Assembly: GCF_024172085.1 (NCBI RefSeq)
Contig: NZ_JAMZDZ010000001.1
Span: 7,750,001-7,814,000 of the forward strand
Origin: Hamadaea flava
GTDB taxonomy: Bacteria; Actinomycetota; Actinomycetes; Mycobacteriales; Micromonosporaceae
Direction: 5' to 3'
Length of the DNA: 64,000 nucleotides
Shown here: positions 46,544-55,462 of the stretch, one piece after another
Position numbering within the stretch: position 1 is the first letter of the stretch
How the letters are laid out: every line of letters begins with the position of its first letter
The notes under the pieces: model-generated
Told to the model about the DNA's origin: nothing
The model's input: the letters and a program-made list of their open reading frames with translations, nothing else
Database searches by the model: none
Translations under genes and position numbers: made by a program

Positions 46544-47350
46544 CTAACCCTTGGTGGCGCCACCGGTGAGACCCTTCACGAAGTGCCGCTGCAACAGCAG
46601 GAAGAAGATCAGCACCGGCAGCGTCGCGAGGAACATCATGGCGAACATCGCGCCGAAGTCGACCTGGTACTGGCCGATGGAGCGATAGATGCCCGTGGTC
46701 ACCGTGGTGCCTTGACTCGGCCCTAGGATGACGAGCGGATCGATGAAATCGTTCCAGATCCAGACTCCCAGGAAGATGAGCACGCTCGCGGTCGCCGGGC
46801 GCATCAACGGAAAGACTATGCGCCAGAACGTCTGACCGCGGCCGGCTCCGTCGAGGGCGGCCGACTCCTCCAGTTCGACGGGGATGGCCCGCACGAACCC
46901 GGTGAAGACGAAGACCCCGAACGGCACGTAGTAGCCGACGTTGAACAGCACGAGCCCGGGCACGGTCGTCATCAGCCCGACGGCTCGAAGCACCTGAGTC
47001 ACCGGCATCAAAATCACCTGCGGCGGGATCATCAGCCCGCTGAGCAGCAACAACGTCAACGCACGCGTCCACCGTCCCCGCGTACGCGCAAGGTAATGGC
47101 CGAGCATCGCCGACAGCACGGTGAGCACGGCGATCGACAGCGACGTGACGATGAGGCTGTTGGTGAGGCTGACCCAGAAGAGGCGATCGGATCGCCCGAG
47201 GGCGGACCGGATGTTGTCGAGCGTGGGCGGGATCGGCAGCGACGCCGGCGACTTCGAGATCTGCGGCCCGTCCTTGAAAACGTTGACCACGGCGACGTAG
47301 AGGGGGACGGCGAAGACCGTCGCGACCAGCAGGGCGAGCACCTTCCTCAC
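46544..47350 (-). CDS. Sugar ABC transporter permease (MalG type), second transporter
   Basis: This membrane subunit has 268 residues and about six helices. The EAA loop reads ESAALDGAGRGQTFWRIVFPLM, and it ends KGLTGGATKG as MalG-type permeases do. Its start overlaps the upstream permease stop by four bases (ATGA). It is the last gene of the leftward transporter operon; the GH28 promoter lies just beyond. Confidence 0.92.
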   Translation of the reverse strand: MRKVLALLVATVFAVPLYVAVVNVFKDGPQISKSPASLPIPPTLDNIRSALGRSDRLFWVSLTNSLIVTSLSIAVLTVLSAMLGHYLARTRGRWTRALTLLLLSGLMIPPQVILMPVTQVLRAVGLMTTVPGLVLFNVGYYVPFGVFVFTGFVRAIPVELEESAALDGAGRGQTFWRIVFPLMRPATASVLIFLGVWIWNDFIDPLVILGPSQGTTVTTGIYRSIGQYQVDFGAMFAMMFLATLPVLIFFLLLQRHFVKGLTGGATKG

Positions 47351-48249
47351 AGATCCACCTCACGGCGCTGGAGCAGTCTGAGCGCGACGCCGGACAGCGC
47401 CGCGATGATGACCAGCATGAGGATCGCCATCGCGGACGCGAAGCCTTGCCGGTTGGCGACGAAACCGGTCTGCAAGACGTTGTAGGCGATGGTGGCGGTG
47501 GTCCCGGAGCCCGGTCCGCCGCGCGTGATGATCTGGACATGGTCGAAGACCTTGAACGCCGAGATCAGCAGGATCACGGTGTTGATGGTCAGCGCCGGAG
47601 CGAGCAGCGGCCACGTTATCCGCCAGAAACGGCGTACCGGGCCGGCCCCGTCGATCGCGGCCGCTTCCAGCAACTCCTGCGGAATGTGCTGGAGCCCAGC
47701 CAGGTAGATGACGACGCAGAAGCCCAGCATCTGCCACGACAGGATGCCGCCCAGCGAATAGAGGGCGTAGTCCGGGTCCGACAACCACCCGGGTGGCTCG
47801 TCGACGCCGATCGCGCGGAGGGTCTGGTTGATCAGCCCGTCGTTGTCCAGCAGGCGGGTCCAGATGACGCTGACCACGACCGAACTGAGCACGACCGGGA
47901 CGAAGAAGACGGTACGCAGGCTGGAGAAGAACCAGCTCTGGCGATCGAGCAGTGCGGCGATGGCGAGGCCGGCCACGTTCGGGACGATCACCACGATGGC
48001 GGTGAGGATGCCGGTCACCCGCAACGAGGTGAGGAACTCCTCGTCGGTCAGCAGCACCCGGTAGTTGTCGAGGCCGACGAAGTGTGTCTCGTCGCGGAAC
48101 GGGTTGTAGTTGGTCAGGCTGTAGCCCAAGCTGATCAGGATCGGGGCCAGCACGAAGCATAGGTAGACCGCGGTGCCCGGGCCGCCGAACGACACGAAAT
48201 GCCAGACCCGCCGCCCGATCATCGGGCGGCGGGACACGGAGGATCTCAT
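47347..48249 (-). CDS. Sugar ABC transporter permease (MalF type), second transporter
   Basis: The product has 300 residues, with the start at 48249 (MRSSVSRRPMIGRR), two bases after the binding-protein stop. A basic N-terminus is followed by about six membrane helices. The EAA loop is EAAAIDGAGPVRRFWRITWPLL. It is translationally coupled to both neighbours. The substrate is presumably oligogalacturonide or another pectin-derived sugar, inferred from the surrounding enzymes. Confidence 0.92.
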   Translation of the reverse strand: MRSSVSRRPMIGRRVWHFVSFGGPGTAVYLCFVLAPILISLGYSLTNYNPFRDETHFVGLDNYRVLLTDEEFLTSLRVTGILTAIVVIVPNVAGLAIAALLDRQSWFFSSLRTVFFVPVVLSSVVVSVIWTRLLDNDGLINQTLRAIGVDEPPGWLSDPDYALYSLGGILSWQMLGFCVVIYLAGLQHIPQELLEAAAIDGAGPVRRFWRITWPLLAPALTINTVILLISAFKVFDHVQIITRGGPGSGTTATIAYNVLQTGFVANRQGFASAMAILMLVIIAALSGVALRLLQRREVDL

Positions 48250-48251
48250 GG

Positions 48252-49529
48252 TCAGGTGGCCGCCTTCGCCCATTCGGCGTCGAGGAACGCGCAGACCTGG
48301 TCTGCGGTCTTCTTGCCGGTGACGAGGTCGACCGCGGAGGAATCCCACTTCGCCGTCACGCCCGGCAGCATGCCGTCGTCGCCGGCCTCGAAGCCGAACG
48401 CCGGGACCACCGCGTTGGCCGCGACGCCTTGTGCGTACAAGTCGTAACCCAGCTTGTAGGCCGCACCGACGTCGGACGGCGGCGTGTAGCCCTTGATCGC
48501 GGGGAACAGCCCGTCGGCCTTGGCCGAGTTGTCGAGATTGCCCTTGTCGAGCTGGAAGCCGAGCGCGAAGGTCTTCGCCGCATCGAGGTTCTTGGCCTTG
48601 GCGCTGACGAGCAACCCACCGCCGGTGAAGGCGGGGATGACCAGCTTGCCGTCGTCCGCGGGCCAGGCGAACTGCCCGACGTGGAGCTTCGTGGTGGGTT
48701 TGTCGAGTTCGCCGGCGAGCCAGTTGCCCATCGCGTACATCGCGCCCTTGCCGTCCAGGAACGCCTGCTGCCCGGCGGCGTAATCGCGCGAGACGTCCTT
48801 AGCGTCGACGTAGCCCTGTCGCGCGAGGTCGGCCAGCTTCGTGGCGCCTGCCTTGAACTCCGCGTCGCAGAACTTCACCTTGCCGGCCCGGCGGTCGTGC
48901 ATCCAGTTCGGATTCTTGGCATACACGTCGGTGGCGAGGATGCCGGCCCACAGCGGGCCGATCGAGTCGTGCACCCCGGCCGTGACGAACGGTGTGATTC
49001 CGTTGGCCTTGAGCTTCTGGGCAGCAGACATCAGCTCGGCGTAGGTCTTGGGCTCGCCGGTGATGCCGGCCTTCGCGAACAGGTCCTTGTTGTAGTAGAC
49101 GGTCGGGATGGTCTGAGTGTTGGCGGGCAGTTGGTAGACCTTGCCCTTGATCGCGCCGTTGGTGGGGAACTGGAAGTCCTTGAGCTCCTCGGGCGTCCAG
49201 GCGTAGAGGTTGCCGCCCTCGGCGAAACCGGCCGGCGACACGGCGATCATGACATCGGGGAACTGCCCGGAGCTCAGCAACTGCTTGGCGTACGTGGTGC
49301 GGTCCTGGTCCGGCGAGACCAGCTTCTTCACGGTGATGTCGGGGTGCTTGTCGGTCACCCGTTTGATCGCGGCGTCCCAGTATTGCGGCGTGAGATTGGG
49401 TGTTTCGAAGACCAGGAAGGTGATCTCCTTCTTGCCGGCAGGCGTGTTCGGCTCGCCGACTTCGCAGGCGGCCAGGGTTGGGGCGGCGAGGAGCACCGCC
49501 ATCCCCAGCGTGAGCAATCGTCTCCTCAT
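48252..49529 (-). CDS. Sugar ABC transporter substrate-binding lipoprotein, second transporter
   Basis: This family-1 extracellular binding protein has 425 residues. The lipobox is LAAC (about residue 22). The mature domain starts ITFLVFETPNLTPQYWDAAI and includes PTVYYNKDLFAKAGI, the usual hinge block. The start at 49529 has no ribosome site. The -10 element of its promoter ends only about seven bases upstream, so the mRNA may be leaderless. An operator-like motif overlaps that -10. It leads the operon with the two permeases; no ATPase gene is nearby. Confidence 0.9.
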   Translation of the reverse strand: MRRRLLTLGMAVLLAAPTLAACEVGEPNTPAGKKEITFLVFETPNLTPQYWDAAIKRVTDKHPDITVKKLVSPDQDRTTYAKQLLSSGQFPDVMIAVSPAGFAEGGNLYAWTPEELKDFQFPTNGAIKGKVYQLPANTQTIPTVYYNKDLFAKAGITGEPKTYAELMSAAQKLKANGITPFVTAGVHDSIGPLWAGILATDVYAKNPNWMHDRRAGKVKFCDAEFKAGATKLADLARQGYVDAKDVSRDYAAGQQAFLDGKGAMYAMGNWLAGELDKPTTKLHVGQFAWPADDGKLVIPAFTGGGLLVSAKAKNLDAAKTFALGFQLDKGNLDNSAKADGLFPAIKGYTPPSDVGAAYKLGYDLYAQGVAANAVVPAFGFEAGDDGMLPGVTAKWDSSAVDLVTGKKTADQVCAFLDAEWAKAAT

Positions 49530-49534
49530 CCGGG

Positions 49535-49562
49535 GATTACATCCGATGTTTCGCCAGGATGT
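49535..49562 (-). promoter_or_regulatory. Leaderless-type promoter of second transporter with operator motif
   Basis: Read leftward: TTGACA (49562-49557), 18-nt spacer, TGTAAT (about 49538-49533), then the ATG about seven bases later. ACATCGGATGTAAT overlaps the -10 region. Confidence 0.6.
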
Positions 49563-49572
49563 CAAGGCATTA

Positions 49573-49584
49573 GATATGTATATC
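49573..49584. promoter_or_regulatory. GATAT-GT-ATATC palindrome
   Basis: A near-perfect 12-bp palindrome upstream of the second transporter promoter. It may be a second regulator site. Confidence 0.35.
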
Positions 49585-49787
49585 GGGCACTGCCTGGACC
49601 AATGATGGGATGACTGCCGGGTGGCCCCGGTGCCCCGGCCGGCCCCGACGTCGGTCGCGGAGCGTGACGGCCACGACGTGTCTGGATGACGCGATCATCC
49701 GACGTTTGTAAACTAACTGGCCTATCAGGATGAGGCAACCCGGTGGCCGTGGCCATACCGGTTGCCTGGCGTCGCAGCAGCAAGCGA

Positions 49788-49805
49788 GATACATCCAATG
49801 ATTTG
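49788..49805. promoter_or_regulatory. ATYGGAT-type motif before the second FadR-type gene
   Basis: Read leftward it is CAAATCATTGGATGTATC, matching the motif before the binding protein and GH28. It lies about 50 bases before the regulator start, suggesting self-control. Confidence 0.5.
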
Positions 49806-49855
49806 TCGTAACGGACGGTGCGGAGAGTGCGCTCGGCCGCCCTATCCTTGGCCGC

Positions 49856-50527
49856 ATGGCCCTTACCGATGAGGCGATCGAGCGCATCAAGGAGATGATC
49901 GTTTCGGGCGAGCTGCGCCCAGGCGGACGGCTGCCCAAGGAGTCCGACCTCGCCGTGCGACTGGGCCTGTCCCGCAATTCGCTGCGCGAGGCGGTCAAGG
50001 CCTTGTCGCTGATCCGGGTGCTCGACGTCCGGCAAGGCGACGGCACGTACGTGACCAGCCTGCAACCCGCGGTCTTGCTCGACACGGTCGGGTTCATCAT
50101 CGACTTCCATCGCGATGACAGCGTGCTGGATCTGCTGGAGGTTCGGCGCATCCTGGAATCCGAGGCGACAGCGCTCGCGGCCAGGAAGATGACCGACGAA
50201 CAGCTGGCCGAACTCGGCACGGTGATCGACGGCATGGAGTCGGCGGCCGACATCAACGAACTCATCGATGCCGACCTGGAGTTCCATCGCCAGATCGCGC
50301 GGGGCGCAGGCAACCCGGTGCTGGCCTCGCTCATCGAGAGCCTGTCGGCCCCGACACTGCGTGCTCGGGTGTGGCGCGGGCTGACCCAGGCGGACGCGGC
50401 CGACAGCACTCGAGAACAGCATCGGGCGATCTACGCCGCGCTGCGCAGCCGGGACGCCAACGTCGCCCGCTCCTGGGCCGCCGTGCACATCGCCGGTGTG
50501 GAGGAATGGCTGCGCAAGGCGCTCTGA
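49856..50527 (+). CDS. FadR-type GntR regulator (FCD domain), second
   Basis: This DNA-binding regulator has 223 residues. The winged helix (about 1-70) has LPKESDLAVRLGLSRNSLRE followed by VLDVRQGDGTYV. The FCD domain (about 80-220) has metal-site candidates in FHRQIARGAGNP and related positions. It is divergent from the transporter operon and convergent with GH105. The ATYGGAT-type motif at several promoters of this locus makes it the likely controller. It is only distantly similar to the FadR-type protein at 15533. Confidence 0.88.
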   Translation: MALTDEAIERIKEMIVSGELRPGGRLPKESDLAVRLGLSRNSLREAVKALSLIRVLDVRQGDGTYVTSLQPAVLLDTVGFIIDFHRDDSVLDLLEVRRILESEATALAARKMTDEQLAELGTVIDGMESAADINELIDADLEFHRQIARGAGNPVLASLIESLSAPTLRARVWRGLTQADAADSTREQHRAIYAALRSRDANVARSWAAVHIAGVEEWLRKAL

Positions 50528-50535
50528 ACGTGATC

Positions 50536-50569
50536 GCGGGGTGCGAGGCTGACCGGCCCCGCACCCCGC
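50536..50569. terminator. Hairpin between convergent FadR-type and GH105 genes
   Basis: A perfect 9-bp stem (50536-50544 and 50561-50569) lies nine bases after the regulator stop; it may serve both directions. Confidence 0.5.
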
Positions 50570-50641
50570 TCGGACGCCCCCACCCGCGCCTGGCCCGGGG
50601 CGACCGCCGCTCCGGGTGGAACCGGAGCCGCTTTCGACGCG

Positions 50642-52582
50642 TCAGGTACGCGTCTGCTCGTACATGATCAGGAACGCGCCCAGACCGTGGAAGTCGTTGG
50701 TGGCGCGCGTACGCCCGACGTAATAGGCGTAGTCGCCGACGTTGGTGCCGATGGAGATGTCGGTGAGGTTGGTGCGGCCGTCGGACCCCAGGGAGATCCG
50801 GTTCAGCACGCCTTGGACACCCCGGTCGGCGTTGCCCTGATAGGTGGCGGCGACGTATCCGTCGGCGATCGCCTTGTCCATCGTGTACGCGTACATCGAC
50901 GAGCAGGAGGTCTCGGTCCAGTCGTCCGCCCGGTTTCCCTTGTCGACGACCTGGAACCACCGGCCGCTGACGGGGTCCTGATAGGTCGCGAACCCTCGCA
51001 CCATGTTCTGCGCGATCGTGACCAGCTGCGCTCGCCGGGGATGATCCGCCGGAAGGACGTCGAGGATCTGCAGCGTCGCCATGCCGAACCAGCCGATGGC
51101 GCGGCACCAGTACTCGGCGGACAGTCCGGTGACGTTGTCGGACCACGTCTCGTCGCGCGGCTCGTCATAGGCATGTCTGAGCAGGCCGCTCGGCTGCTGC
51201 AGGTGGTTGGCGTAGACGACGATCTGCTTGGTCGCCTCCTCCCAGGCGTACGCGCTGTCGCCGACGATCTCGCCGTACTCGGCCAGGAACGGCATCGACA
51301 TGAAGGCCCCGTCGGCCCACAGCTGGCCGGCCCGGCTGTCGCTCGTCGCGTGCCAGAAGCCGCCGTCACTGGTACGCGGATAGGTGGCGAACCGGTCGTG
51401 GATCTTCTGTGCGGCGATTCGATACTTCGCCTGCCCGGTCTCCCGGTAGAGGATGAGCAGCACCCGTCCCGGCAGCATGCTGTCAAGGTTGTTGTAGCTC
51501 TGCGAGACGTTGCCGTTGGTGTCGACGAACCGGTCCATCCAGTTTCTGATGTAGTCGAAGTAGCGGCGATCGCCGGTGCGCTGATAGACCAGGTATTGCC
51601 CGTACATGTACAGCCCCACCGGGTAACTCCAGCCCCCGATGGTGCTGGGGGTGTATCGGGCCATGGTCGACTCCACCATCGCCACCGCCCAATCTGTGCC
51701 GGACGGCGGCCCGGCGTCACCGCCGACGGTCAGCGAATCGAGGTTGGCCGGGCCGGTGGCGCTCGTGGCGGTCAGGCGCACGGTGTTCGTCCCGGCGTTC
51801 AGCGGAGTCTGCACGGTGACGGTCTGCCAGGCTGACCAGGCGCCGGTCGGGCCGAAGACCGGCGTGCTGACGATCGTTCCGTTCACGGCCAGGGCTGCCG
51901 GTCGGTTCGTCGTGCCACCGTTGGCATATCGAACCGTCAGGTTCGTCGAGCCGGCCTGTTGCGCGGTGAACGTCCATTCCACGCCGCTGCCGCCGGTGTT
52001 GTCGCAATTGGCGAAGCCGGTCCCGGTGTACCCGGGCCAGTTGTTCTCCACGACGCAGCCGACGACGAACGTCGCCGTTTCGGCTTCGAGGACCTGGGGT
52101 GGGGCAGTGGCGTCCACGTCGAGGAAATCCACGTTGGGCCCGCCGTTGGCGGTCGTCGCCGTCGCCTCGACGAGGTTCGCGCCGGCGGTCAGCGTCGCGG
52201 GGATGACCATGGACTGCCATGCGTCCCAGGACCCGGTGCCGGGGAATGCGGCGTTGGCGGCGATCGGCTGTCCATTGAGGGTGATGGTCATGGGTCTGTT
52301 CGTCGTGGTGCCGTTGGCGTACCGGAGGATGAGTTTGACCGGCGTGGTGGCGACGGCGTCGACGCTCCACTGCACGGACGAGCCGGTGACGTTGTCGTAG
52401 TTGACGAAGCCGGTGCCCGAGAAGCCGAGATGGTTCGCCTCGACGACGCCCTGCGTGATCGTGGCGCTTTCCGCCTCGTGCCGCGTCACCGCCGCCGTCG
52501 CGGGAGCGCTGAGCGATGTGAGCGTCACGGCCACCAGAGCGCCGCCGATGGACGCCGAGATGAACCGTCTGACGAAACGCAT
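50642..52582 (-). CDS. Secreted GH105 unsaturated rhamnogalacturonyl/glucuronyl hydrolase with two CBM35
   Basis: This exported enzyme removes the unsaturated uronic acid left by polysaccharide lyases on rhamnogalacturonan or related polymers. It has 646 residues; the start at 52582 has AGGAGG upstream. The signal peptide ends ATA. Two CBM35 modules come first (about 30-150 and 160-285), and the (alpha/alpha)6 GH105 domain is C-terminal (about 295-646). It has LWADGAFMSMPFLAEYG and EYWCRAIGWFGMA, the catalytic-Asp and substrate blocks of the family. Secretion is unusual, as many GH105 enzymes are cytosolic. Its substrate would be supplied by a lyase, perhaps the gene at 55463. Confidence 0.88.
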   Translation of the reverse strand: MRFVRRFISASIGGALVAVTLTSLSAPATAAVTRHEAESATITQGVVEANHLGFSGTGFVNYDNVTGSSVQWSVDAVATTPVKLILRYANGTTTNRPMTITLNGQPIAANAAFPGTGSWDAWQSMVIPATLTAGANLVEATATTANGGPNVDFLDVDATAPPQVLEAETATFVVGCVVENNWPGYTGTGFANCDNTGGSGVEWTFTAQQAGSTNLTVRYANGGTTNRPAALAVNGTIVSTPVFGPTGAWSAWQTVTVQTPLNAGTNTVRLTATSATGPANLDSLTVGGDAGPPSGTDWAVAMVESTMARYTPSTIGGWSYPVGLYMYGQYLVYQRTGDRRYFDYIRNWMDRFVDTNGNVSQSYNNLDSMLPGRVLLILYRETGQAKYRIAAQKIHDRFATYPRTSDGGFWHATSDSRAGQLWADGAFMSMPFLAEYGEIVGDSAYAWEEATKQIVVYANHLQQPSGLLRHAYDEPRDETWSDNVTGLSAEYWCRAIGWFGMATLQILDVLPADHPRRAQLVTIAQNMVRGFATYQDPVSGRWFQVVDKGNRADDWTETSCSSMYAYTMDKAIADGYVAATYQGNADRGVQGVLNRISLGSDGRTNLTDISIGTNVGDYAYYVGRTRATNDFHGLGAFLIMYEQTRT

Positions 52583-52666
52583 GCGGTGATCCTCCTGATC
52601 CTTCAAGCCGCCACGCCACGTTCACGGATGTGGACGGATGTCGCCGGGTTGCGCGTGGCTCACGTG

Positions 52667-52696
52667 AAGATATCCACGATGTTCACCGTCGGTCAA
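52667..52696 (-). promoter_or_regulatory. Candidate GH105 promoter
   Basis: Read leftward: TTGACC (52696-52691), 18-nt spacer, TATCTT (52672-52667). The spacer includes AACATCGTGGA, a variant of the recurrent motif. Confidence 0.5.
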
Positions 52697-52718
52697 TATT
52701 TGTTAAGCAACCTGCCCA

Positions 52719-52814
52719 TCTAAAGATCCAATCAATCTTGGCTCTTCCATTGATCTATGCGGCGTACGTATGCTCTCGGCACCTTGCCGACCCATGATTG
52801 ATCGGATCTTTAGA
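52719..52814. repeat. 19-bp inverted repeat pair in the GH105/GH29-like divergent region
   Basis: TCTAAAGATCCAATCAATC (52719-52737) and GATTGATCGGATCTTTAGA (52796-52814) are inverted copies with one mismatch. Each contains ATYGGAT. The first lies upstream of the GH105 promoter. The second lies 12 bases before the GH29-like start, next to its ribosome site, and in the spacer of a weak TTGCCG-17-TCTTTA promoter. Confidence 0.75.
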
Positions 52815-52826
52815 CGGAGGGTTGCG

Positions 52827-55358
52827 ATGACCCGTCTCCTCGCCCGGCTCTGCGCGGTGCTCCTCGTGGCGGCTACGCTCGTCACCGGTGGGACCTCTCC
52901 CGCGCAAGCTGATCTCCAGCATCCCCGGCAGGCGTTCCTGCGGGACTCGGTGGGCGGTCTGTTCCTCCACTGGGGAATGCGTACCTCGCCCGGCTACACC
53001 AGCTGCAGCAGCTGGGAGAGCGCCGTCGTCAGCGGCGGCTGGGACCCGGACTACTGGGTTGCCGAGGCCAAGAAACTGCACACGCAGTACCTCGTGCTCG
53101 CCACGTTCCACAGTCGCCTCGGGTACGCCCGGCCCTGGCCCTCGGCGATCCCGGGCAGCTGCCGGCTGACCAGCCACGACTTCCTCCGCGACCTGATCGA
53201 CGCGACCAACGCCGCCGGGATGAAGACCATCCTCTACATGACCGACGACCCCCAGTGGAACGCCGAAGGACTGCCGTCGGGTCAGAGCTGGCTCAACAGT
53301 TCGGCGTACTCCGCGTACAAGGGACACACCGTCGACCTGACCACCCGCGACGGCTTCGGGGAATTCAGCTACGACAACTTCTTCGAGGTCATGAATCGCT
53401 ATCCGGACCTGGGCGGATTCTGGATCGACAACGACAACGCGTACTGGGAGAGCCACAACCTCTACGCGCAGATCTACCAGCAGCGGCCGAGCTACACGAT
53501 CAGCAACAACAACGAAGACACGCCGATCATGGACATGATCAGCAACGAGCAGAAGACCGGCATGACGCCGAGCTATGACTACCCGCAAGCGGTCTACACC
53601 GCCGCACCCCGGCTCACCGAGGCAGACTTCAAACTGCCCACCAGCGGGTCGTGGTGGTACACCGGCACGGACAACTCGGTGGACTACAAGCTCACCCTCG
53701 GCCGGCTGATCACCAACGCCGGATCGTCGATCAAAGCGCTGATGGCCGAGACCGCGATGAACAACGGGAAGTTCCCCGCCGCACAAGCCGCCTTCAACAC
53801 GTTCGCCAACACCTACCTGAACGGCATATGGGAGTCCATCGGCGGCACCGAAGGCGGCGGATACATGTACGGGGGGCTGGACCCCGGCTTCTGGAACGAC
53901 GGCGCGCACGGCGTGACCACTGTCAGCAAGACCAACGCCGATCTGCACTACATCCATGTCTTGACGGCGCCCACGACGTCGACACTGCGGCTGCGCGACA
54001 ACGCGTACAAGATCGCCCAGGTCACGAATCTGCGTACCGGCGCGCCGATCGCCTTCACCCAGAGCGGCGGCTGGCTGACCCTGACCGGGCTATCGGGCTG
54101 GGACCAGTACGACACCGTCTTCAAGGTCGTGACGAGCGGCCGTGCGGGCATCATCGCGCCCACGTCGTACGCGATGAGCGCCTCCGCGTCGGCCTCCGGT
54201 CACCCCGCCTCGGCCGCGGCCGACGGCGACTACCTCACCTACTGGGACAACAACAACGCCGCGACCGTCTCGCTGCGGTTCGACCTCGGCACCGCCAAGC
54301 CGGTGCAGTACATCGGGATAAACCAGCGCGAAGACTCGACCGTCTACCCCGCCAGCGGCTCCGCACGGATCAACGCGTACAAGGTCTACACCTCCAGCGA
54401 CGGCAGCACCTGGACCCAGGTCAAGAGCGGCAGTCTGCCGAACGCTCGCGGTGTGCAGATCATCGACTTGACTCGGGTCACGACCCGGCACGTGCGGCTG
54501 GAGAAGACCAGTACGCAGGGCATCGACCGGCTGCGGATCGACGAAGCCTGGATCGGTTCGGACTACGCCAGTTCCGGCGCGGTCGTCGTGCCCGGCCCCG
54601 GTCGTCTCGAAGCCGAAAGCCCGCCGGCGGTCTGCGACGGCACGATCGACAGCAACCAGCCACCGTTCTCCGGGAGCGGCTTCTGCAACACCGCCAACGC
54701 CGTCGGCGCGTACGCCGAATGGCAGGTGGACGCCTCGGCGGCAGGCCCCTACACGCTCACCTTCGGCTGGGCCAACGGCACCACCGCCGACCGAACCTCG
54801 ACCGTGTCGGTGAACGGCACGACGGTGACCACGCCGGCGTTCGCTCCCACAGGAGCGTGGACCACCTGGACCACGACCTCGCTCAGCGCGAACCTCGCGG
54901 CCGGCGTCAACACGATCCGAGTCACCGGCACGACCGCCGGCGGCGCGCCGAACCTCGATTACCTCGACGTCCTCTCGACCGGCCCCGCGCCGGTGGACTA
55001 CCAGGCCGAAGACTGCGCGATCCTGCAAGGTGTCGTCGAATCCAACTGGGCCGGTTACACGGGCACGGGATTCGTCAACGGCGACAACGTCGTCGGCTCC
55101 GGCATCGATTGCACGGTCACCGGCCCGGCGACGACCCTGACGATCCGGTACGCCAACGGCACCACGACCGACCGCCCCATGACGGTCATCGTCGACGGCG
55201 TCGCCGGCGCCACGATCTCCCTCGCCGGCACCGGCGCGTGGACGACGTGGGTGAGCGCCTCGACGCCGATCTCGCTCAGCGCGGGCAGCCATACGGTCCG
55301 GCTGACCTCCACCACCGCCAACGGCGGACCCAACCTGGACCGGATCTCGATCAGCTGA
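52827..55358 (+). CDS. Secreted GH29-like alpha-L-fucosidase-type enzyme with CBM32 and two CBM35
   Basis: The product has 843 residues. GGAGG lies six bases before ATG 52827; signal peptide to AQA. The catalytic barrel opens DSVGGLFLHWGMRTSP, the GH29-type FGxFxHWG block, and the nucleophile candidate is the Asp in GGFWIDNDNAYW. The rest diverges from typical fucosidases, so sugar specificity is uncertain. An F5/8-type C (CBM32) domain (about 455-590) and two CBM35 modules (about 595-720 and 725-843) follow. It is divergent from GH105 across the inverted-repeat region and starts a rightward run to 61537. Confidence 0.78.
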   Translation: MTRLLARLCAVLLVAATLVTGGTSPAQADLQHPRQAFLRDSVGGLFLHWGMRTSPGYTSCSSWESAVVSGGWDPDYWVAEAKKLHTQYLVLATFHSRLGYARPWPSAIPGSCRLTSHDFLRDLIDATNAAGMKTILYMTDDPQWNAEGLPSGQSWLNSSAYSAYKGHTVDLTTRDGFGEFSYDNFFEVMNRYPDLGGFWIDNDNAYWESHNLYAQIYQQRPSYTISNNNEDTPIMDMISNEQKTGMTPSYDYPQAVYTAAPRLTEADFKLPTSGSWWYTGTDNSVDYKLTLGRLITNAGSSIKALMAETAMNNGKFPAAQAAFNTFANTYLNGIWESIGGTEGGGYMYGGLDPGFWNDGAHGVTTVSKTNADLHYIHVLTAPTTSTLRLRDNAYKIAQVTNLRTGAPIAFTQSGGWLTLTGLSGWDQYDTVFKVVTSGRAGIIAPTSYAMSASASASGHPASAAADGDYLTYWDNNNAATVSLRFDLGTAKPVQYIGINQREDSTVYPASGSARINAYKVYTSSDGSTWTQVKSGSLPNARGVQIIDLTRVTTRHVRLEKTSTQGIDRLRIDEAWIGSDYASSGAVVVPGPGRLEAESPPAVCDGTIDSNQPPFSGSGFCNTANAVGAYAEWQVDASAAGPYTLTFGWANGTTADRTSTVSVNGTTVTTPAFAPTGAWTTWTTTSLSANLAAGVNTIRVTGTTAGGAPNLDYLDVLSTGPAPVDYQAEDCAILQGVVESNWAGYTGTGFVNGDNVVGSGIDCTVTGPATTLTIRYANGTTTDRPMTVIVDGVAGATISLAGTGAWTTWVSASTPISLSAGSHTVRLTSTTANGGPNLDRISIS

Positions 55359-55373
55359 CCACCGTTCGCCGCT

Positions 55374-55435
55374 GTTGATCATGGGGTTCGCGGCTGCGAC
55401 ACGCCGTCGAAACCGCGGTCAACTCCATGATCAAC
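55374..55435. repeat. Long imperfect palindrome (REP-like, GTTGATCATGG arms)
   Basis: GTTGATCATGG (55374-55384) pairs with CCATGATCAAC (55425-55435). Further pairing of the GTT/AAC and CCGCGG-type parts extends the stem to about 20 bp. Elements beginning GTTGATCATG are common between genes in some actinomycetes (established, from memory). It lies between the GH29-like and Tat-protein genes. Confidence 0.65.
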
Positions 55436-55462
55436 GCGGTGAGGCACTGGGGAGGAATGACG

